A stretch of DNA of 64,000 bases from QHXW01 sp963847515 (GCA_963847515.1 CAWKAA010000003.1:372001-436000); one strand, 5' to 3'. Numbered from the stretch's first letter, positions 51,640 through 62,700 are shown. Numbers and translations: made by a program. Notes: a model not told the origin generated them from the letters alone.

Positions 51640-53211
51640 TCATATTGCAGTTTTTAGAGCATTTTCTGTGAGCGTGTGACCAAAATCACTCGACCGCTTT
51701 GAGACATTGGTCAGGTCATGAAGCCACTCGAAAACTGATGACGATAGCATAGTCTCTGTGCAACGCCATAGCCAGTTGCCCCCAGGACGGCCTGGCACAT
51801 TCATGCGAGCCTCGGCCCCCAAGTTCAGCACGTCTTGTAAGGGAGCGATTGCCAGCGCAGCAGGAGAAGACCACGCCAGCCCCATCATTGCCGCTGCAGC
51901 TTCGCTAGTCTCTCCGGGCGATCGTCCAAGGTAATTCCAGATCCTTTGCCTCTGGTCATCCGATAACCCTTCGAACCAGCCTCGAGTCGTATTATTGTCA
52001 TGGGTCCCGGTGTAAGCGATTGTGTTCTGCACGAAGTTGTGCGGCAAATGGGGGTTTCCTGAATCGCCGTCAAATGCAAACTGCAGGACTCGCATGCCAG
52101 GCATCTGATAGCGGTCGCGGAGCGTTGTCACATCCGGGGTAATCAGGCCGAGGTCTTCCGCGATAAACGGCAGGGACCCTAATTCCCGCTTCATCGCTTC
52201 AAAGAAATCGGCACCCGGGCCAGCGGTCCAATTTCCGGTCTGTGCGGTCGGCGCGCCTGCGGGTATGTGCCAAGCCGCTGCGAACGCGCGGAAATGATCG
52301 AGCCTAATTATGTCCACGTGCGCCAATAATGCGCGCAGCCGATCGATGCACCAACGATAACCGGTCCGGCCGAGTACGTCCCAGTTGTAAACCGGATTGC
52401 CCCAGAGCTGTCCTTGCGCGCTGAAATAGTCGGGAGGCACTCCGGCGACAAAACGAGGCCGGTGCTGTTCGTCCAACAGGAATAGCTCTGGGTTGGCCCA
52501 CACATCGCTGGAATCGGGGGAAACGAAAAACGGCAGGTCGCCGATTAACCGCAAACCCTTGGCTCGGGCGTATTGCCTGAGGCGTTCACCTTGACGGAAC
52601 AACAGAAACTGGGCAAAGCGGGCGTGGTGAATCTCAGCCGCCAGGTCTCGTCGGGCTCGGGACATCGCTCCCGGCGCTCGCTCGACCAACTCCGCTGGCC
52701 AGTCGAGGTAATAGGCTCCGTTGTGTTTAGCTTTCAGGGCTCTGAAAAGTGCATAATCATCGAGCCAATGCGCCTGAAGGTCGCAGAACTGTTCATAAGC
52801 GGGCCGCAGGTCGGCGCGCAAACCAGGGGAGAAATTGTGCCACGCCGTTTTGAGCAGCTGCTCTTTGAATGCGAGGACGGCCTGATAATCAACGGAATCG
52901 GCAGCGAATGAGTGCCCTTCACAATCACTCGCCCGCAGAAGTCCATCCTCGATCAGCCAGTCCGGGCTGATCAGTAGCCAGTTGCCGGCGAACGATGAGA
53001 GCGCTTGATAGGGCGAGTTAGCGTATCCGGTGGGCCCGAGCGGCAGCGATTGCCACCAGCTTTGGCCTGCATCGCAAAGGCGGTCGATCCATGCGCAGGC
53101 ACCAGGACCCACATCGCCAATGCCGTATCGCGAAGGCAGAGACGTGACGTGCAGCAGCACGCCGGATGCACGGTATCCCGGCGAAAACGGGAGAACGCCG
53201 CTTGGGCTCAT
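51640..53211 (-). CDS. malQ: 4-alpha-glucanotransferase (amylomaltase)
   Basis: A 523-residue GH77 enzyme. ASGVLLHVTSLPSRYGIGD and WWQSLPLGPTGYANSPYQAL are the N-terminal GH77 signatures; VDIIRLDHFRAFAAAW holds the nucleophile Asp, LPFIAEDLGLITPDV the acid/base Glu, and YTGTHDNNTTRGWFE the third carboxylate. It transfers glucan chains and releases glucose, working with glycogen phosphorylase and debranching enzyme. Its ATG overlaps the stop of the glgP remnant (ATGA). Residual coupling to a broken gene suggests that the loss of glgP is recent. Confidence 0.95.
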   Translation of the reverse strand: MSPSGVLPFSPGYRASGVLLHVTSLPSRYGIGDVGPGACAWIDRLCDAGQSWWQSLPLGPTGYANSPYQALSSFAGNWLLISPDWLIEDGLLRASDCEGHSFAADSVDYQAVLAFKEQLLKTAWHNFSPGLRADLRPAYEQFCDLQAHWLDDYALFRALKAKHNGAYYLDWPAELVERAPGAMSRARRDLAAEIHHARFAQFLLFRQGERLRQYARAKGLRLIGDLPFFVSPDSSDVWANPELFLLDEQHRPRFVAGVPPDYFSAQGQLWGNPVYNWDVLGRTGYRWCIDRLRALLAHVDIIRLDHFRAFAAAWHIPAGAPTAQTGNWTAGPGADFFEAMKRELGSLPFIAEDLGLITPDVTTLRDRYQMPGMRVLQFAFDGDSGNPHLPHNFVQNTIAYTGTHDNNTTRGWFEGLSDDQRQRIWNYLGRSPGETSEAAAAMMGLAWSSPAALAIAPLQDVLNLGAEARMNVPGRPGGNWLWRCTETMLSSSVFEWLHDLTNVSKRSSDFGHTLTENALKTAI

Positions 53212-53492
53212 CTTCGCCCTTCTGAAAGATTCATCGCGTTATCAACGGTTACCTGGGCCTCGCTCAAGATTGTGATCAAGTGCGTTTCGCCTTGGAAGCT
53301 CTCTGTGTAGATCTTGTGGACGTTTTGCTGGATCCATTGTTTAAAGATGCCATATTCGAATCGCAGATCGTAGCCTGTGGGCCGGGAGTTGCATCGTGGG
53401 CATTGACGTAGGAAGCATGCTCGGCCGAGCCCGCCATTGCCAAGCGCGGCGCCGGGCTCCCGCTCAAGCAGCTCGGCCCAGTCGAGACTCAT
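53208..53492 (-). pseudogene. Glycogen phosphorylase remnant
   Basis: Reads MSLDWAELLEREPGAALGNG then GLGR, the GlgP signature (ALGNGGLGRLAACFLDS in full copies), with ACFL following but residues missing. TGYDLRFEYGIFKQ is the next conserved block (GYGLRYEYGIF). After FKQ the homology stops and an unrelated tail runs to the stop at 53208. The N-terminal part and more than 600 C-terminal residues of a normal 800-residue enzyme are absent. It is the broken first gene of the sugar operon and still overlaps malQ. Confidence 0.7.
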
Positions 53493-53549
53493 CTGCCTGA
53501 CGGCTTCATTGTGGTTTTCTCCACAGTAAGAATGAATATCGAGGATATC

Positions 53550-53924
53550 TCAGGCCGGATCTTGTGACGTGCGGACATAATGAGTATCGTTCCAGAGCCG
53601 GATTACCGGCTGGGAAAGATCGTGTTCGGATCTCACGGCGCTGAGGCTTGCTGTGCTCCGAAGGAAGGACATGCCATGCACCGATGGTTCGCGTCCGATC
53701 CAGCGCGCCGCTAACGCGCGAATGAAGTATCCGATCGAGAACAGCAGCACGTTCCCTCCCGCCGCTCGCACACGGCTCAGCGCATTATCAGTCCGAGCGT
53801 TTACCTGGACGGGCGACTCGCCGCCCGGGCAGCCGTCGCGAAACAGTTGCCAGTCCGGCTTCGGCCACACTCTCAAAGCCTCCCAAGGCACACGTCCGGC
53901 GGCTTCGCTGCAGAGGACTGCCAA
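53550..53924 (-). pseudogene. Histidine phosphatase-family C-terminal fragment
   Basis: The frame encodes PKPDWQLFRDGCPGGESPVQ, then ALSRVRAAGGNVLLFSIGYF and IRALAARWIGREPSVHGM ending near WNDTHYV, which follow the second half of broad-specificity histidine phosphatases (phosphoglycerate mutase-like). The N-terminal RHG motif is not encoded upstream; also the second catalytic histidine, expected where the sequence reads LLFSIGYF (family: LFSHGHF), is replaced by isoleucine. It is therefore truncated and lacks both catalytic histidines. Confidence 0.6.
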
Positions 53925-54505
53925 ACATTTTGGCGAAAACCAGCCCTCTCAGCCGGTCCCTTAATCTGCGGGCGTTGTGTTCTCCCCGCGGAGTTACCGG
54001 GAGATCGGCAAGCCTGTATGCCGACCCGTAAGCGTCCGCGCCGTTTCGCCGTGCCTTGCGATGTAAGTGACAGGAAGTTGATCGTCCATACCGGTACTCT
54101 TGATGCGCCTTTTCTTACTGTGTAGCGGATTCGGGACGGACATACGCAGTGCGCATTCTCGTGCGTGATCTGAATCGCGCAGCGTGCATTGATAAAAAAC
54201 GTTTCATCCGACAAGAGCCGCGCAGGTAATCTTTTGTTGGGCGGTTGGTGTGCTGTTACCATCTTTTTGGGGGGGGGGCGACCGTCAGGTGGGTATCCTG
54301 CTTCGACTCCAGGCCGATCAAAGAAAGAACTTCGATGATGTGCGCAATGCCTACATTACCTCGACCATCCGGGCAGCGCGTGCCGCTTCGGTCGGTGGCG
54401 GAACTCGAGCCGGCATGCCAGATCGCATGCTTCTCCCCTGTTTCCCTGGGCGCTGTCCCAAGGACCTCGCCCAGGTGGTGGAACGATGCTCGGATGCCAG
54501 CGCGA
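53925..54505. other. Stretch without convincing gene, with a run of ten G
   Basis: About 580 bases. Open frames are present on both strands but without known domains. A homopolymer of ten G residues lies at 54269-54278, directly after five T residues. Such a tract is prone to slippage, both in cells and in sequencing. I see no promoter or repeat. Confidence 0.45.
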
Positions 54506-55588
54506 TTACTGTGCAAACGCAATCACGCCAAATAAGCCGTTGGCATAGTTGCTCGGCCCGGCAGTAAAGAACAGTTGGTTATGGGCGCCGTTGGGCCCGC
54601 CGTCCTGGCCGAACTGGAGCGCCCAAACGTCATCGATCTCGATTGGTTCTCCAGTCGCGTCTCGAAGGGGTCCAAGGAAGGTTCCCGTGCTCGGATCGAA
54701 TGCGTTAATCCGGCCCCGGGGAATGTTGTTGCTGACCAGAATCGCGTTGCTCATTGGACCGAAATCACCAGGCGCCTACGCCAGACCCCAGGGCGAATGG
54801 AGAGGGCCCTGGACCGCAAAGTGTTGCTTCAACTCACCATCGGCAGCGAATCTGTCTACGAAGCCACCCTGCGCTTTGTTGAGGGCGGTGTAAGTTACCC
54901 AAATGTCGCCATTGATATTTTGAATCCCGTAGGGCGCAAATTCTCGCGGGATCTTCGGGTCCACAAAGGCATTGGGTGAAGGCTGGACGAGGTTGAACCC
55001 GCTGTCGAACACGTCAATTCGCCGGTTCGGACCGTCGTCGGCGGCGTATAAAAGATTCTGCGTTCCGTTGATACCAATCGCGAGTCCCGTGTAAACAGCG
55101 CCGGCACCCGATCTAGGGGCCGCGATGGTCACATGAGCGCCAGGCCCGGCTCCGCCAACTTGGGGATTCCAGCCACTGATTGTGCCGTCAAAAGTCGCGA
55201 AGATGAAGACGGCTTTACCGGATATCCCGCCCTCAGAGACCACAAAGGCGTTCGGATCGGCCGCTGTGTTTCCCACGATTCCTGTAGGCTGCCCAGGAAC
55301 GGCAGCGCCCGCTGCCGACGGAATCGCAACTGTAAGTGGGATCTTCTGGCCGGTACCTGTGTAAAGCGTTGACTTACCAGTGCCGTTGTCGCTCACCCAG
55401 TAGGGACTGGACGGTAGTGAGACCAGGCCCCATCCGTTGACCAGGTTTGGGTCAGCGGGGTTCTGTCCAACACCAGTGTCGGACACAAGATCCGTCCGAA
55501 CGTATTGAGCTAAGGTCACACATGGAAGTAGCAAAACCACGAAAGCAAGGATTGCGGATTGCGTCACAAACTTCATCGTCAGTTTCAT
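54506..55588 (-). CDS. Secreted TIGR03118-family protein (frameshifted near the end)
   Basis: About 360 residues. A signal peptide (MKFVTQSAILAFVVLLLP, cleavage after LAQ) is followed by a repeated-strand protein of propeller type, with NPADPNLVNGWGLVSLPSSP, YWVSDNGTGKSTLYTGTG and AVFIFATFDGTISGWNPQV typical of TIGR03118. The first frame ends at LHSPWGLA (54776); the family continues, after a shift near 54770, with SNAILVSNNIPRGRINAFDP and NQLFFTAGPSNYANGLFGVI to 54506. Role unknown. It is probably not in an operon with the ferritin-like gene 116 bases away on the same strand, though that is possible. Confidence 0.8.
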
Positions 55589-55704
55589 TCTCTGAAGATT
55601 CCTCTCATTTGTGTATTTCGTCTGATTATTTCTGGGGTCACAGAGACGACATCCCCGTGACCCGCCTACAACGTTAGAACGGCAATCTACGGTTTACTTT
55701 TCGA

Positions 55705-56961
55705 TTAGTCGTTGCCTTCGTGTTGCACAGCATCAGCTTCCGCTGCTACCTCCATGACCAGTTGGAAGAATGCCTTGCTCTGATTCAGGAAAAGATTGTC
55801 AGCTGTGAAGGCTTGGATAGTGGCTACGGCGCCTCCATTCTGCGTCAGCGTCGGCCGGATGATGGAAACCGAGGGGAAATCCGGGCTGAGGAATTCACAC
55901 GGCTCGGGCAAGATCAGGTTGGTCTGGAACATCTGACTACCGGCAGCTTGGTCTTGGGCGGAAAGCTGTGCGTTATGTTGGTTGGCCGGATTATTGAAAT
56001 CCGGAAAAGTTAGGTCAGTTTCAGGGTCGGTCAACCCATTCGGACCTGCCAAAGGTTGGGCTGTCGCATTGGCCCCCTTATCATGCCAAAGCGAAAAGTG
56101 ATCGATCTCGACTCCGCCAATGCTCAGGAGGATTCGCAGGACCTCGCGACTGGTCGCCTTGAGGGCCAGTATCGGATAGAGACTCGACCCGCCTTGTTCA
56201 ATAAATGCAAAGTGAAATCCCGCCGTGTTGGCAATCGCTTGCGTGCGGAGCGCCTTGGGGTCCGTGATCGGCGGCTGGAAAAGGGTTGTCGACGTTCCGG
56301 GCGGAGTGTCGGTATCGTTGAGGGGGATGGCCGGCTGATTCGTAATATTCAGTAGTTGCGGGAAAGTGGCGCCCAAATCCGGGTTTTGGGTGCTGCGGTA
56401 GCGAAAATACCAGCTGGTATCCACGTTGAGACTTAGGAGGTTGGTGATCCGTCCGACCCCCGCGGCCCCGGTTGCCTTGCTGCCTTGCAAATTGGCAAAC
56501 GGCGTCAAATCCACTGGGACCTCGCCTTTTGACTTCAGGTAGGCCGTTAGGAACGCCGCGTGGCTGATTTCGTCGTCGGTGTTGTCGGAGATATATTGCG
56601 GCATGTCGCCATCAAGGTTTTGAAGCGCGGCGATGTATGCCGGGTTCCCCGGATTCGGTTGGTCGTTCTTGTCTACCGCGCCTCCGAGCTCGTTGTATTG
56701 TTGCCAGAGATCGGCTTCTATGAGTTCGATGGTCAACGCAAGCTGCAGGAGCTTAGCATCGTTTTTGGACAGTTTATTGTCGTTCTTCGCGAACAGGGTG
56801 GTGGCTGGCAGCGCCGCACCGGCCACGCCGGCGGTGCCTAGGCCCTGCAGAAATTTACGCCGCCTGATGAGGCGGCTCCAACTAGAGCCAAGCTCTTCCT
56901 TTGCCGGCTCAGCAACTCCCGTATTCGATCGCACGGTAAGATTACGGCTTTGTCTCTTCAA
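55705..56961 (-). CDS. Tat-exported ferritin-like domain protein
   Basis: A 418-residue protein. RRRKFLQGLGTAGVAGAALP near residue 34 is a twin-arginine signal. The following helices (LLQLALTIELIEADLWQQYN, then DDEISHAAFLTAYLKSKGE) give the E-x-x-H-type pattern of Ferritin_2/desiccation-related proteins, and a second helix pair with EVLRILLSIGGVEIDHFSLW lies near residue 290. Metal binding is likely; activity is unknown. The start is TTG at 56961 with AAGGAG five bases upstream, a good case for a non-ATG start. It is folded in the cytoplasm before export. Confidence 0.8.
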   Translation of the reverse strand: MKRQSRNLTVRSNTGVAEPAKEELGSSWSRLIRRRKFLQGLGTAGVAGAALPATTLFAKNDNKLSKNDAKLLQLALTIELIEADLWQQYNELGGAVDKNDQPNPGNPAYIAALQNLDGDMPQYISDNTDDEISHAAFLTAYLKSKGEVPVDLTPFANLQGSKATGAAGVGRITNLLSLNVDTSWYFRYRSTQNPDLGATFPQLLNITNQPAIPLNDTDTPPGTSTTLFQPPITDPKALRTQAIANTAGFHFAFIEQGGSSLYPILALKATSREVLRILLSIGGVEIDHFSLWHDKGANATAQPLAGPNGLTDPETDLTFPDFNNPANQHNAQLSAQDQAAGSQMFQTNLILPEPCEFLSPDFPSVSIIRPTLTQNGGAVATIQAFTADNLFLNQSKAFFQLVMEVAAEADAVQHEGND

Positions 56962-57401
56962 GTGATCTCCTTTTCGTTATGTGGCTCTTGTCGCTCAGAC
57001 ATGTAACAGGGCATTAGCCTTGTACAGATCTAATGATCCAAAGACTCCCAAAAAGAGGTGTAAACTTCCGTAGGCTTGTGTAAATTCAGCGTTCCCCCAC
57101 GCGACTCAAGCGAGGGTCCCGGATGATAAGTCATCGGAGCATCAACGCCGCGAAGAGACCGATTTTAGAGATAACCCAAATGTAAATTGTTTTCTCGCAA
57201 CGTTTAGTCTGGTCGAGAGGGCCAGCGTTGCATGCAGTTGCTCGCGCGCCAGTATCCAACAACCTGGGGTGCAAGTTCGGAGTGCTGGCGGTCGCCGGCG
57301 TGCCGCGGGCTGCCGGAGTCCAGTTCACTGAGATCCACAGCTATATTGTGGGTTTTTGCATCTCTGGCGAATTTCGGTCAACGGCGCGCACAGACCTCGC
57401 C
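56962..57401. other. Stretch without gene
   Basis: About 440 bases between the ferritin-like and VWFA-related genes. It should hold the promoter of the ferritin-like gene at its left end. I see no clear -35/-10 pair, repeat or terminator. Confidence 0.4.
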
Positions 57402-58325
57402 TTACTTGCCGCCGGGTACGTAAACCTTCGAAGGTCCCACCAACGTAACGTGCGGAACTTCGGTCTTGAGTTTTACCCGCCTGTAGCCTGTGTTCCCTTG
57501 AGCCAAGAACGTTAGAACGTGCTGGCCGCGAAAATGCTGGTTCAGCTCGTTCAAATAGGGAGTGAAGGACACCGGGTTGGAAGTCCCCAGCCAAAAAAAT
57601 TCACCTCCCGTTTCTTCGGCAAGTTGCGAAAGGTAGTTTTGTCCCCAATTGATCTGCCAGAGGCTGTGGCCGAAATGTCCGGTACTGCTGAAATAGATGG
57701 AATTTACAACCACGCCCGCCCGCTGGGCCGCATCGATGGCGCGGTCGAGGTATGGGTTAGAGGGACCGGGTCCGTGGTCAGGATCGATGCCGCTTGTGAT
57801 CATCAGCACTTCTCGAACTTGATCGGCGCTCGGCCATTTCTGAATGAGGTCGATGAGAGCCAGGTACGGGCTGGCCGAGATCCCGGGCTGGCCGAGAGGA
57901 AGCCGGATCGCTTTGGCTGCCAGAGCGCGGTCTTCAGTAGGCTTCTGTTCCGCCTGCACCGTTCCGTTGCGCAAGTATCCGATGCCGACTTGCGTGGTGG
58001 ACGGTTGCTCAAGCACGAATCTGCGGAGATCCTCCAATTGAATACCGAGCGCCGTATCCGTGCCATCGTCAATGAGCATCCAAAGTTGCAGGCCGATTCG
58101 ATCGTTCTGCACTGGCGTCCAGTCGGTGACCCGCATTCGCTGGTTATCCACATAAACCAGGACGTCATCTCGAGTGAGGTTGGGCGGCGCAGCGTCCTTC
58201 TGCCCTTCCACGGACACAACGATCCGTATCGGCACACCCGAGCCGGTCATCTGATCCAGCGCGCGCGCCGGGCGGGCAACAACGCAGACAACCAGTAAAG
58301 CGAACACGTTTCGTATAGTGAGCAT
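57402..58325 (-). CDS. Secreted VWFA-related protein (TIGR03436-like)
   Basis: A 307-residue exported protein with a signal peptide (MLTIRNVFALLVVCVVARP, cleavage near ALA). Residues about 30-100 form the beta-domain that precedes the VWA part in this Acidobacteria family (PPNLTRDDVLVYVDNQRMRV). The VWA-type region has WMLIDDGTD where MIDAS proteins have DxSxS, so the metal site is probably changed, and VLMITSGIDPDHGPG later. The start at 58325 is chosen for the signal peptide. A 98-bp part of this gene is duplicated at 39873-39970. Function is unknown. Confidence 0.8.
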   Translation of the reverse strand: MLTIRNVFALLVVCVVARPARALDQMTGSGVPIRIVVSVEGQKDAAPPNLTRDDVLVYVDNQRMRVTDWTPVQNDRIGLQLWMLIDDGTDTALGIQLEDLRRFVLEQPSTTQVGIGYLRNGTVQAEQKPTEDRALAAKAIRLPLGQPGISASPYLALIDLIQKWPSADQVREVLMITSGIDPDHGPGPSNPYLDRAIDAAQRAGVVVNSIYFSSTGHFGHSLWQINWGQNYLSQLAEETGGEFFWLGTSNPVSFTPYLNELNQHFRGQHVLTFLAQGNTGYRRVKLKTEVPHVTLVGPSKVYVPGGK

Positions 58326-58674
58326 ATTGACACCCCCCACAACTTAGACGCCGGGGCGCTTCGCGGCGATTCCGAAAGTAGGAGTGTCCCCTCGCTGAGA
58401 CTAGAGGGACATGCCGGCATCATTTGCATGCACGCCGGCAATTTGGTCCGGCCGCTGTGATCCGCATGAACTCGGACAAACCAGATGCCTTTCACTAAGG
58501 TCTGAGATCTGTCAACGGGGCCGACATGCTGTTCTGCCAGTTGGTCACGCCGCAACACCAGGTGCGCTCCAGAATCCCTAAGGAAGTCCAATTGTTGATT
58601 TCCGCGCCAGCGGAAGCCGACGTGCTCCTGCACGCACATCGTTAGAACGCGAAAAGGGAAAAGACACTCTTATA

Positions 58675-61600
58675 GTGACCGGGTCAGGATCTCAAGAGCG
58701 CTGGACAGCTAGAGAGCGGTACATTTTAGGTCTTGTGGCTGTGCTGCTTGCCAGTTCGCGAGTGCTCATATGGGCACAGGCTACCTCGGGCAGTATTATC
58801 GGAACCGTTACCGACAGTAGCGGAGCCGTGGTTCCGGCTGCAAAGGTGACTATTGTCAATGTCGACCAAGGTGTTACGACCACGACTCAAACCAATGGGT
58901 CGGGGAACTTCACGCAAACTCAACTGCTTCCCGGCCACTACACTGTGAGCATTCAAAAAACCGGTTTCAAGGTCTTTGTCCAGCATAATGTGATGGTGCC
59001 CGTCGGCGTCAGTGCGCGCTTTGATGCGCAACTGCAGTTGGGAGGGCAAACAGAGGAAGTGACGGTTACGGAAGCGCCCCCGGGACTGCAAACGGATAAT
59101 GCCCAGGTGAGCTCAACCCTCGTGGGCGACCAGATCACTCAGCTACCCATAGTGAATCGCAACTTCACGAATCTCAGTTTGCTGGCGCCCGGAGCCACCC
59201 TCAACACGTTCCAGCATGCGGCGAGCGAGAACCCCCAGCAGTCAACGCTGGTGAACACGAACGGCCAGGAATTTGCCGGAACGAGCTACTTGCTCGACGG
59301 CATGAATAACAACGACACCGTGCTCGGCATCACCATGGTGAATCCGCCGATGGATTCGGTTTCCGACACGACTATCTTGACCAGTAACTACGACGCCGAG
59401 TTCACACAGGCCGGCGGTGCAGTGGTGCTGGTGCAAACCAAGTCTGGCGGCAACCAATTGCACGGTTCTGCGTTCGAGTACTTGCAGAACAATATCTTTC
59501 AGTCTCGAGATCCGCTGACTCAGGGGCTGCATGATCCCGGCACGCCAGAGCCACCGCATCGTGGTGTCCCCGAACTCCGCTACAATCAATTCGGCGGATC
59601 TCTCGGCGGGCGGATCATAAAAGACAAGCTCTTTTTCTTTGCCGATTATCAGGGGACATTGAGGCGCATTGGCGGGTCAGAGACACTGCGCGTTCCCACC
59701 GCCGCCGAACGCACTGGTGATCTCAGCGCTCTCGGCGTTCCTATTTACGACCCCAGCACAGGTAATCCGGACGGTAGCGGCCGTTTGTTGTTCAGCGGGG
59801 CTGTCATTCCGCAGAACCGTCTCTCAGCGCCCGCAGTGAAGGTAGCCAATCTTCTGCCGCTACCAAATCTATCACCAGCAAATTCGGCGGCGCCCAATTA
59901 TTCCGTTAGCCAGTGTGGAAGGATACGACACCCAGCAGTTCGACACTCGAGGCGATCATTATGTAACAGACAAATTCCGCTATTTCGCCAAGTACAGTTA
60001 CTTGAGCGCAGATATCACGGCACCCGGACCGTTTGGTCTGTATGGAGGTCCCGCCTTTTCAAGCTGGGGCTTCACGGGAAAATCGAACGCCCTCAACCAG
60101 GACGGAGCCCTTTCGGCCAACTACGATTTCGGGCCTAAGCTGTTAACCGAAGCGCGGTTCGGTCTGTCGCGCTATGACGTCACAGTCAACCCGCTCGATA
60201 TTGGTCAGCAGCTGGCGACTAGTGTCGGCATCCCTGGGCTGAATATCCCAGGCAGGCCCGACACGTTTGGGCTACCCGACCTCAACATAAACGGCAACGC
60301 CGGACTCTCGCTTGGTTACACTTGCAACTGCCCGTTGCATCAGCGCGAAACGCTGATGGACTTTGTGAATAACTGGACCAAGATCTCCGGAAACCACACG
60401 ATCAAAAGGGGGCGCCGACATCGAGCTGGCTTGGAACATCCGTTTGCCAAGCGACAACCATCGCGCCGGAGTTTATAATTTCAATCCGAGCGTCACCTCC
60501 CTCGGACCCACCGCGACGGGCGGGTTAGGTTTAGCTTCTTTTCTGCTCGGGGCGCCCAGCGAGTTTCTCCGCTTCGCCCAAACTTCCACCAACCAGGAGG
60601 ACCGGCAGAATCGTATGTTCTATTTTATCGAAGACAAGTGGCGCATCACTCCCAAGCTCACGCTGAGTTATGGTCTCCGATGGGATACCTGGTTCCCGGA
60701 TTACTCGCTCAACAGCGGCCAAGGGGGACTGTACGAAGTAACGACCAATACGGTGCTGATACCTGGCGTCGGTGGCATCTCCAAGTCCGGTAATTCCCAA
60801 ACGCAGTGGGTGGATTTTGCTCCACGTATTGGGGTTGCCTACAGCTTCACTGAAAAGACCGTAGTACGCGCAGGCTACGGACGCAGCTATTTCCAGGGCA
60901 CGTTCGGCTGGACATTTAATGACATCGCGGCTGATGTATACCCATCTGTTGTCAAACAGGACATACCCACTACTTCTCCGTACCATCCGATATTCCCTCT
61001 GACGACAGCGCCGCCGCCCGCAGTATTCCCAACGATTCCGTCAAATGGCCTCTTGCCGCTTCCCAATGGCATTAACCCAGCGTACATTCCAGCTAACCAA
61101 AAAGATCCCGTCTGTGGATCAATGGAATGTCACGATCGAGCGGCAGTTCCCCTCCAGCGTTAATCTCTCGGTGGCATACGTGGGCAACCTGGGCCGCCAC
61201 CTGAACGGTGGCTTCAACCTGAATTCTGCAGTCCCCGGATCGGGAGCCGATATTAATCTACGGCGGCCCCTGTTTGGTAAGTTCGGTCTCGTTGACTCGA
61301 TTTTTGACAAATGCGATTGCACCAGTAGCAACTACAATGCGTTGCAGATCCGAGGTGAAAAGCGGTTCGGTGCTACCTATTCGATTTTAGCCTCCTTCAC
61401 CTATTCGAGGACAATGGATTTCGGCGAGTTTGGCACTCCGACTGACCAGTACAACACACGCCTGGATTACGGCCCTGCAGATTTTAATCGTCTCTTCGTC
61501 TTCACTCTGGCGCACACGTACACACTGCCGTTCGGTCCGGGAAGGAAGTTTTCTCCAATACCAGCGGCGTCGTTCGCAAGGTGGTGGAGGACTGGCAATT

Positions 61601-62027
61601 TTCAGGTATCACGACTTGGGAGAGTGGCCTGTCATTTTCCCCTACATTGAGCAACAATGCACCGCTCAATTCAGACCAACGCCTTCGCCCCGACCAAGTC
61701 GGCAATGCCTTTGCTGATACACCGCATGACCGAAATCAGTGGTTCAACCCGCAAGCCTACGCGGTTCCAGGGCTGTATCTCTTCGGAACGGCTGCGCGCA
61801 ATTCCCTTCGCGGTCCGCAACTGTTCTCGGCTGACTGGGGTCTGTCAAAAAGCTTTACCCTGACGGAGCGCTTCAAACTACAGTTCCGGTGGGACGTGTT
61901 CAACTCCTAGAACAATACCAATCTTGCGCTCCCGAACTCGAATGTAGACACTGGCAATGCCGGCCAGACCACCAGTATCACTTCTCCTATGCGTAATATG
62001 CAGTTGTCACTCAGGCTAACTTGGTAA
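58675..62027 (+). CDS. Oar-like TonB-dependent receptor with carboxypeptidase-regulatory domain (multiple lesions)
   Basis: About 1,115 residues. A signal peptide is followed by a CarboxypepD_reg domain (GSIIGTVTDSSGAVVPAAKV), a plug domain (ITQLPIVNRNFTNLSLLAPG, then GTSYLLDGMNNND) and the beta-barrel (YGLRWDTWFPDYSLNSG, VVRAGYGRSYFQGTF, SVDQWNVTIERQFPSSV). The frame changes near 59907, 60408, 61115 and 61555. A TAG lies in frame at 61908-61910 (FNS-stop-NNTNLALPNSN), after which the last barrel strands run to 62027 (MQLSLRLTW). GTG start. The family transports or binds large substrates across the outer membrane; which one is unknown. A strong terminator follows. Confidence 0.8.
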
Positions 62028-62036
62028 GGAAGGAAA

Positions 62037-62061
62037 GGGCGCGGCTGCCGCGCCCTTTTTT
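62037..62061 (+). terminator. Intrinsic terminator after the Oar-like receptor
   Basis: GGGCGCGG (62037-62044), loop CTG, CCGCGCCC (62048-62055), followed by six T residues. An 8-bp all-GC stem with a T-run is a textbook intrinsic terminator, ten bases after the receptor's stop codon. Confidence 0.9.
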
Positions 62062-62140
62062 AATCATGGTTTGCGGTTCTAAGCAAACAAAAAGTTGGCG
62101 CGGACGGATACGAACGGCCCCTGTTGCGCAATGACGAACC

Positions 62141-62573
62141 ATGAACTCAGAAAACGATAGGAATCATGCCATGACCACATCGAACGATATAGAGACGACA
62201 CTTGCAAGCGCCTTACAGGTCCGTTACCAGGACGCACATCTCGAAATAGATGTTGTCGACGAAGTCGTGCTCCTCGATTCCCGCCGGCTGCCGCTCACAC
62301 GCAAGGAATACGAGTTACTCTTGCTGTTGGTGGAGAACGCCGGAGAGGTTGTTCCGCGAGAGGACATCCTGATGCGCGTCTGGGGGTTACGGTAGTGGGA
62401 TTCGGACCCGCACGTTAGATGTACATATTCGCAGGCTGCGAAAACAACTGGGCTCGTACAGCGCGCAATACATAGAAACCATCTTCGGTATCGGCTACCG
62501 GTTTCAGCCGTTTCGCGCAAGCCGGCGCCTCCAGCCTGGGGCGCAAGTTTCTGCACTCGCCCGCAGCGCCTGA
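62141..62573 (+). CDS. Winged-helix (OmpR/PhoB-type) DNA-binding protein without receiver (frameshifted)
   Basis: About 143 residues. The winged helix reads LPLTRKEYELLLLLVENAGE, VVPREDILMRVWG, then, after one extra G near 62386, YGSGIRTRTLDVHIRRLRKQ and IETIFGIGYRFQP, the Trans_reg_C pattern. There is no receiver domain; the 50 residues before the wing are short and unlike one. The first frame stops at 62395 and the second ends at 62573. It may be a stand-alone regulator. ATG at 62141; a second in-frame ATG is at 62171. Confidence 0.75.
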
Positions 62574-62700
62574 GGCAAGCCGGGCAGGCGGTATTCGGTT
62601 TGGTTCACGCGGCGCACAGAGCTAGTGACATCAATTTTATGATAAGCAACGGGAGCATATTGGAATAATTCGCGAAAAGGTGCGTCGCCGATTTTGGCCC
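62560..62700 (-). pseudogene. PAS-domain fragment
   Basis: About 40 residues, PFRELFQYAPVAYHKIDVTS then VRRVNQTEYRLPG, follow the first strands of PAS sensor domains (LFxxAPVAYHxID, VxRVNxxE). The frame has no PAS-like sequence on either side and overlaps the tail of the winged-helix gene. The surrounding 62574-63002 shows no other gene. Confidence 0.35.
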
